A DNA stretch of 64,000 nt from Mycolicibacterium aubagnense (GTDB lineage: Bacteria > Actinomycetota > Actinomycetes > Mycobacteriales > Mycobacteriaceae), in the NCBI RefSeq assembly GCF_010730955.1, contig NZ_AP022577.1:372001-436000 (forward strand). Reading direction: 5' to 3'. The translations under genes were made by a program, and so were the position numbers. The first letter of the stretch is position 1. Each line of letters begins with the position of its first letter. Of this stretch, positions 59,636 to 64,000 are shown piece after piece. The notes under the pieces are model-generated. The model saw only the letters and a list, made by a program, of their open reading frames with translations, was not told the DNA's origin and made no database searches.

Positions 59636-60520
59636 ATGACCACCGCAGCGGCCCGCAACGGCGCACTCATGACCGTCGCGTCCATGCTGTCGGTGCAGCT
59701 GGGCGCAGCCCTGGCGGTGAAACTGATGGACGGTATCGGTCCGATGGGTGTGGCCTGGGTTCGCCTGTCCTGGGCCGGCGTGCTGATGCTGCTATTCGTC
59801 CGGCCACGGCCCGCCTCGTTCACGCGCTCGGCGTTTCTATCGTGCGTCATGCTGGGAATCACCACGGCCGGCTTCACGCTGCTGTTCATGGAGGCGGTGT
59901 CCCGCATTCCGCTCGGCACGGCGAGTGCGCTGGAATGCCTTGGGCCCCTTGTCGTTGCGGTAGCCAAAGGCCGTGGGCGCGGACGGTTGCTGTTCCCGGC
60001 GCTGGCGGGCGCCGGCGTCGTGTTGCTGACCGAGCCATGGGCCGCGGCCGTCGACCCGATCGGTGTGTTGGCCGCGGCCGCGTCTGCGGTCTGCCTCGCG
60101 GGGTACATCCTGCTGACCCAACGTGTCGGTGACGCGGTCACCGGCATCACCGGGCTCGCGGTGTCGATGCCGGTCGCGGGTTTGGTCGTCACCATGGTCG
60201 CCGGTCCGTCGGTCATCGGCCACGTGACACCGCACCTGCTGCTGGCCGGGCTGGGTCTGGCGATCCTGTTGCCGGCCATCCCGTTCACCTTGGAGATGCT
60301 GGCGCTGCGCCGCCTTACCGCTGCGGCGTTCGGCACCCTGATGAGCCTGGAACCCGCCTTCGCCATGACGCTCGGTCTGATCATCCTGCACCAGGTGCCC
60401 GGGCCGGCGGCCATTGTCGGCATCGCGTTGGTGGTGTTGGCCGGCATCGGCGCCGCGCGCTCGGGGGCGCGCCCCGAGGCCGGGACTGCTCACCGCGATC
60501 CTGCCCTCGTGGTCGAATAG
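59636..60520 (+). CDS. EamA-family (RhtA-like) metabolite exporter
   Basis: This 294-residue, ten-helix protein consists of two EamA repeats. 'QLGAALAVKLMDGIGPMGVAWVRLSWAGVLML' (core GPMGVAWVRL) and 'PLGTASALECLGPLVVAVA' match the RhtA threonine/homoserine exporter group. The second repeat has 'LTAAAFGTLMSLEPAFAMTLGLIILHQ'. It likely exports an amino acid or related metabolite. It lies 4 bp before the NCS1 permease start, so the two form an operon, with the operator-like dyad at 59581-59605 upstream. Confidence 0.88.
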   Translation: MTTAAARNGALMTVASMLSVQLGAALAVKLMDGIGPMGVAWVRLSWAGVLMLLFVRPRPASFTRSAFLSCVMLGITTAGFTLLFMEAVSRIPLGTASALECLGPLVVAVAKGRGRGRLLFPALAGAGVVLLTEPWAAAVDPIGVLAAAASAVCLAGYILLTQRVGDAVTGITGLAVSMPVAGLVVTMVAGPSVIGHVTPHLLLAGLGLAILLPAIPFTLEMLALRRLTAAAFGTLMSLEPAFAMTLGLIILHQVPGPAAIVGIALVVLAGIGAARSGARPEAGTAHRDPALVVE

Positions 60521-60524
60521 GGGC

Positions 60525-61907
60525 ATGACGCCACCGGCCACCGCGCTCAACGCCTCTCCCTTCACCGGCCGCACCCCCAGCCACGCCGGGGACCTGTCGG
60601 TGGAAACCCATGGCATCGCGCCGGTTCCGCAAGACCGCCGCTACGGCACCCCGGGCCGGCTGTTCACTGTGTGGTTCGCGCCGCAGATCAATATGTCGTG
60701 TGTCTTCACAGGCGCGCTGATCGGCGGACTCGGCTTAGGCTTCTGGCTCTCGATGCTGGCCATGATCGTCGGCACCGTGCTCGGATCGCTGGTGGTCGGC
60801 TACCTGTCCACGCTGGGCCCGCGCACCGGCACCGCGCAATTGCCCGGTGCACGCCTGGCTTTCGGCGGCTTGATAGCGGTTCCGGCTGCACTGCAATGGC
60901 TCTCGTCGGTGGCGTGGGACGCATTGGTCGGCCTGTTCGGGGGCGAGGCGCTGGCTGTGCTGCTCGGCATTCCGTTCTGGGTCGCGGTGCTGATCGTGCT
61001 GGGCGTCCAGGGGGCGGTCGGCTTCATCGGCTATGAGCTGATCCACCGACTGCAGGCCGTACTCACCGTGGTGCTGTTCGCGACGTTCGTCGTGTTCGCT
61101 GTCAAACTCGTTGCCGGACACCAGATCGTGACGCCGGCCGGTGCGCACGGCGCGGACCTTGCCGGCGCCTTCGTATTGGCCGTGACCATCGCGCTGAGCC
61201 TGGCCGTGTCGTGGGCCAGCTACGCCGCCGACTTCAGCCGGTACCTCCCGGCGGACTCCGCGCCGCGAAAGGTGTTCGGGTTCAGCTTCTTCGGCCTGGC
61301 TCTCGCGTACATCTTCGTCGAGACCATCGGCATCGCCGCGGGCAGCTTGATCACCGATCAGACTGCCGAGGGCGTGCGGTCGGTGATGGGTGGGGGACTG
61401 CTGGGTGCTGTCGCGCTGGTGATCATCGCGCTGGCCTCGGTCGGTTCGGGTGTGATGAACGACTACAGCGGGTCCCTGGCCCTGCAGACGCTGGGGGTGC
61501 GCGTGCGGCGCCCGGTCTCGTCGCTGGTGGTGACTGCGCTGGCGTTCGGGCTGATCCTGTGGCTCCACACCGGCGACACCGCAACGCGATTCACCAATGT
61601 GCTGTTGTTGATCAGCTACTGGATCCCGGCGTTCGCGGCCATCGTCATCGTCGACTGGCGTCGCCGCAGCCGCGGGCGGCAGACCGTCGATCCGGCGGTC
61701 GAGACGACGCCGCGACGGGACGCGGTCGCCGCACTGGTCGCATTCGTCGTGGCCTACGGCGCCGCGATCCCGTTCATGAACACGACGCTGCTACAAGGAC
61801 CCATCGCCGTGGCCTGGCACGGTGCCGACATCGCGTATTTCGTGAATTTCTTTGTCGCGCTCGTGGTCTACGGGGGCTACCGGCGGCTCAGGGCCTCGCG
61901 ACTGTGA
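60525..61907 (+). CDS. NCS1-family purine-cytosine permease
   Basis: This 460-residue permease has about twelve helices. The N-terminal cytosolic segment 'VETHGIAPVPQDRRYGTPGRLFTVWFAPQIN' is typical of the cytosine permease/NCS1 family (core GxPxxxRYG and FTVWFAPQ). Helix blocks such as GSLVVGYLSTLGPRTGTAQL and 'SWASYAADFSRYLP' carry substrate and sodium/proton-site residues. It probably imports a nucleobase or related heterocycle by cation symport. The ATG at 60525 is used because the upstream in-frame codons overlap the end of the EamA gene; the spacing of 4 bp implies translational coupling. Confidence 0.9.
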   Translation: MTPPATALNASPFTGRTPSHAGDLSVETHGIAPVPQDRRYGTPGRLFTVWFAPQINMSCVFTGALIGGLGLGFWLSMLAMIVGTVLGSLVVGYLSTLGPRTGTAQLPGARLAFGGLIAVPAALQWLSSVAWDALVGLFGGEALAVLLGIPFWVAVLIVLGVQGAVGFIGYELIHRLQAVLTVVLFATFVVFAVKLVAGHQIVTPAGAHGADLAGAFVLAVTIALSLAVSWASYAADFSRYLPADSAPRKVFGFSFFGLALAYIFVETIGIAAGSLITDQTAEGVRSVMGGGLLGAVALVIIALASVGSGVMNDYSGSLALQTLGVRVRRPVSSLVVTALAFGLILWLHTGDTATRFTNVLLLISYWIPAFAAIVIVDWRRRSRGRQTVDPAVETTPRRDAVAALVAFVVAYGAAIPFMNTTLLQGPIAVAWHGADIAYFVNFFVALVVYGGYRRLRASRL

Positions 61908-61982
61908 GTCCTGTGCAGGTAATTCCGTGGGCGGGCTGATCCTGTGCATAGACCTCACACCGGGGATAACAACCCCAGGCCG

Positions 61983-63113
61983 TCAGCGCACCGTCCCGAA
62001 GAATGCCCGCACGTCATCGACGAACAACTCGGGCTGCTCAAAAGCCGCGAAGTGACCACCGCGCGGCATGGTGGTCCAGTGGGTGATGTTGTAGCCGCCC
62101 TCGCACCATGATCGCGGCGGCCGCCCGATCTCCTTCGGGAACGACGCGACGCCCGTGGGCAATTCGACCCTGGTGCCGCCGCCGAAGACGCGGAAGCTCT
62201 CCCAGTAGATTCGGGCCGAGGACGCGCCGGACGCGGTGGCCCAGTAGAGCATCACGTCATCGAGCATCTCGTCCCGACTGAGCGCGGTCTCCACATCCCC
62301 GTCGTGATCGGTCCAGGACCAGAACTTTTCGACGATCCAGGCCAGTTGCGCCACCGGTGAGTCGACCAGGCCGTACCCGATGGTCTGCGGACGCGTCGAC
62401 TGCTGCTTGGCATAGCCCGAGTCCTGGTCCTGGTAGCGCCTCAGCGCCGCGAGTGCCACCTGTTCTTCAGTGGTGAATTCCGTGGCACCTTTCGGGGGCC
62501 TGCCCATCGGCATGTTGGTGTGAATCGCGATGCAGTGTCCGATGTTTCGTCCGATCTGCGTGGTCACCGCGGCGCCCCAGTCGCCGCCCTGCGCACCGTA
62601 GCGGGTGTAGCCGAGTCGCACCATCAGCTCGTCCCACGCCCGCGCGATGCGCTCGACACCCCAGCCGGTTGCGGTCGGCTTGCCCGAGAATCCGAAACCC
62701 GGCAGCGACGGGCACACGACGTGGAAGGCGTCCTCGGCGCGTCCGCCGTGCGCGGTGGGGTCGGTCAGCGGTTCGATGATCTTCTGGAATTCGGCGATCG
62801 ACCCCGGCCAGCCGTGCGTGATGATCAACGGCAGGGCGTCGGGGTGCGGTGACCGCTGGTGGATGAAATGGATATCGAGCCCGTCGATCTCGGTGACGTA
62901 CTGGTCGAACCGATTGAGCCGCGCTTCGCGAGCCCGCCAGTCGTAGCCGCCCGCCCAGTAGTCAGCCAGCGCGCGGGTGTAGCTCAGCGGGATGCCCTGG
63001 CTCCAGTCGTCGACGCACTCGGTTTCTGGCCACCGGGTATTGCTCAGGCGGCGGCGGAGATCGTCGAGGACCTCGTCGGGCACGGCAATACGGAAGCGTG
63101 TGATGGCAGTCAT
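61983..63113 (-). CDS. Epoxide hydrolase (alpha/beta hydrolase with N-terminal EHN domain)
   Basis: This 376-residue protein has the epoxide hydrolase N-terminal domain (residues about 3-110, containing 'DLRRRLSNTRWPE' and 'LNRFDQYVTEIDGLDIHFIH'). The catalytic alpha/beta fold follows: oxyanion motif HGWPGS, nucleophile Asp178 in QGGDWGAA, and catalytic His in the final 'MPRGGHFAAFEQPE'. It opens epoxides to vicinal diols, in detoxification or lipid metabolism; the substrate is unknown. It is convergent with the NCS1 permease and divergent from the deiminase-like gene, and appears to be a single-gene unit. Confidence 0.9.
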   Translation of the reverse strand: MTAITRFRIAVPDEVLDDLRRRLSNTRWPETECVDDWSQGIPLSYTRALADYWAGGYDWRAREARLNRFDQYVTEIDGLDIHFIHQRSPHPDALPLIITHGWPGSIAEFQKIIEPLTDPTAHGGRAEDAFHVVCPSLPGFGFSGKPTATGWGVERIARAWDELMVRLGYTRYGAQGGDWGAAVTTQIGRNIGHCIAIHTNMPMGRPPKGATEFTTEEQVALAALRRYQDQDSGYAKQQSTRPQTIGYGLVDSPVAQLAWIVEKFWSWTDHDGDVETALSRDEMLDDVMLYWATASGASSARIYWESFRVFGGGTRVELPTGVASFPKEIGRPPRSWCEGGYNITHWTTMPRGGHFAAFEQPELFVDDVRAFFGTVR

Positions 63114-63238
63114 AGCGGTTCATTCTGGCCGATGAGCACCGGCGCGTGGGGAGGCGTGTCGCGGCCTCGCAGCAATCGCATGCGGTCGCTGCATCGGACT
63201 GCCAGGGCGGCGGTACACCGACATCGCTCTTCCCATTC

Positions 63239-63268
63239 TTGACTGAATAATTAGTCAGTGGCTAGCAT
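63239..63268 (+). promoter_or_regulatory. Promoter with overlapping inverted repeat upstream of the deiminase-like gene
   Basis: TTGACT (63239-63244), 18 bases, TAGCAT (63263-63268) is a good vegetative-type promoter. The dyad TGACT-N8-AGTCA (63240-63257), with an interlocking ACTGA-N8-TCAGT, covers its -35 and spacer and resembles TetR-type operators. The predicted start near 63275 leaves a leader of about 120 bases before the ATG at 63397. Confidence 0.6.
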
Positions 63269-63396
63269 GATCGGTGCCAGCCGGGACGTCTCGTGCGGCC
63301 GACCCCAGGTGATCAGCCGGTTTTCGTTTCCCGCATTCCAGATGTGAGTGCGCCGAGAGGGAGGTCGCGCATCGTCCTGACCACGCAAGGAATTTC

Positions 63397-64000
63397 ATGA
63401 TGAAACGACGCCGATTCATGCAGTCGAGCCTGCTCGCGCTAGGTGGGCTGATGGCCGCCGCGGCCTGCGACGACCGCACCTCGGGGCCGTCCGGCAGTCC
63501 CACCAGCACCGGCAACGACGGCCGCACCTGGGTGATGCCCGAAGAAGGGCAACCGCACAAGCGCACCTGGATGGCCTTCGGCGCCAGCGAGGCGATCTGG
63601 GGTGCGCAGCTGTTGCCACAGGTGCGGCGGGATCTGGCGACGATCGCGACCGCCATCGCCCGCTTCGAACCGGTTTCGATGCTGGTGCGGCACGATGAAC
63701 TCGATCTGGCGCGCTCCCTGCTCGGAGGCGCGAATGTCGAGTTGATCGTCTCCGACATCGACGACCTGTGGATCCGTGATACCGGCCCGGTGTTCGTCAC
63801 GGGTAACGGCGTCAAGGCCGGGGTCAATTTCAACTTCAACGGCTGGGGTGGCAAGCAGGAACATCGCCGCGACGCCAAGGTCGCCACCTTCGTCGACGAC
63901 CGCGCGGGTGTGGAGACCGTGCACACCGCTCTGGTTATGGAGGGCGGCGGCATCGAAGTCGACGGCGAGGGCACCGCAATCGCCACTGAATCCTGCATCC
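63397..64000 (+). CDS. Agmatine/peptidylarginine deiminase-like protein, probable Tat lipoprotein (truncated by window end)
   Basis: An open frame runs 201 codons to the window edge without a stop. The protein starts MMKRRRFMQSSLLALGGLMA and continues AAAC: a twin-arginine signal (RRRFMQS) followed by a lipobox-like MAAAAC, so it is probably a Tat-exported lipoprotein. The mature part has WVMPEEGQPHKRTWMAFGAS near its start, 'SDIDDLWIRDTGPVFV', and 'NFNFNGWGGKQ' plus 'LVMEGGGIEVDGEGT'. These are the agmatine deiminase/PAD_porph motifs, with the substrate-site Asp in WIRDTGP and Glu in EGGGIE. The catalytic His and Cys would lie beyond the edge. AAGGA precedes the ATG; ATG 63400 is equally possible. 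Confidence 0.88.
   Translation, partial: MMKRRRFMQSSLLALGGLMAAAACDDRTSGPSGSPTSTGNDGRTWVMPEEGQPHKRTWMAFGASEAIWGAQLLPQVRRDLATIATAIARFEPVSMLVRHDELDLARSLLGGANVELIVSDIDDLWIRDTGPVFVTGNGVKAGVNFNFNGWGGKQEHRRDAKVATFVDDRAGVETVHTALVMEGGGIEVDGEGTAIATESCI

Noticed and set aside
61908..61982. Possible terminator GGGG-ataacaa-CCCC between the permease and epoxide hydrolase
   Set aside because: Only four base pairs; too weak to annotate.

Overview
The window is a GC-rich, densely coded actinobacterial chromosome segment, and its gene order points to Mycobacterium, most likely a rapid grower (Mycolicibacterium). The backbone mutA-mutB-meaB-lipL ... ileS ... dinB-ansA-lspA-pseudouridine synthase ... dnaE1 ... 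fadD11-like follows the order of the M. tuberculosis Rv1491c-Rv1550 interval. The mazEF4 toxin pair that M. tuberculosis carries between mutB and meaB is absent; a strong hairpin occupies that spacer here. No rRNA, tRNA, CRISPR array, transposase or prophage gene was seen.

Layout. 1-7.1 kb: edge of a membrane-protein gene, the methylmalonyl-CoA mutase operon with its chaperone, and a LipL-type serine hydrolase. 7.1-25.2 kb: a lipid locus with a 2095-residue Mas/Pks5-type iterative polyketide synthase, three acyltransferases (one PapA, two tandem paralogues), a family 1 glycosyltransferase, an MmpL transporter and a FadD/FAAL ligase. This looks like a complete assembly line for a methyl-branched acylated glycolipid. 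25.3-27.2 kb: an unfamiliar three-gene unit (multi-span membrane protein, small HTH regulator, half of a condensation domain) around a divergent intergenic region holding two perfect palindromes. 27.2-30.7 kb: a T-box leader and ileS. 30.7-34.2 kb: two tandem GT87 mannosyltransferase-like genes, a Gap/Sap-type glycolipid-addressing protein and an S4-domain protein. 34.3-39.3 kb: dinB, ansA, lspA, an RluD-type pseudouridine synthase and rarD. 39.2-47.2 kb: an accessory envelope-sugar segment (methyltransferase, two glycosyltransferases, UDP-glucose dehydrogenase, a DrrABC-like exporter and a TetR regulator). 47.3-50.8 kb: dnaE1. 50.9-64 kb: mixed metabolism and transport, comprising an LCM-type methyltransferase, acyl-CoA synthetase, lipoprotein, carboxylesterase, YnfA, RDD protein, beta-lactamase-like protein, LysR regulator with thioesterase, EamA exporter, NCS1 permease, epoxide hydrolase, and an agmatine-deiminase-like Tat lipoprotein cut by the window edge.

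How parts may work together (inference): MutAB/MeaB interconvert succinyl-CoA and methylmalonyl-CoA, the extender that a Mas-type synthase uses. The FAAL would load a fatty starter, the PKS would extend it, the PapA and paired acyltransferases would transfer chains to a sugar made or modified by the glycosyltransferase, and MmpL, perhaps with the Gap-like protein 10 kb away, would export the product. Functions come from motif recognition and remembered family sequences; no database search was run.
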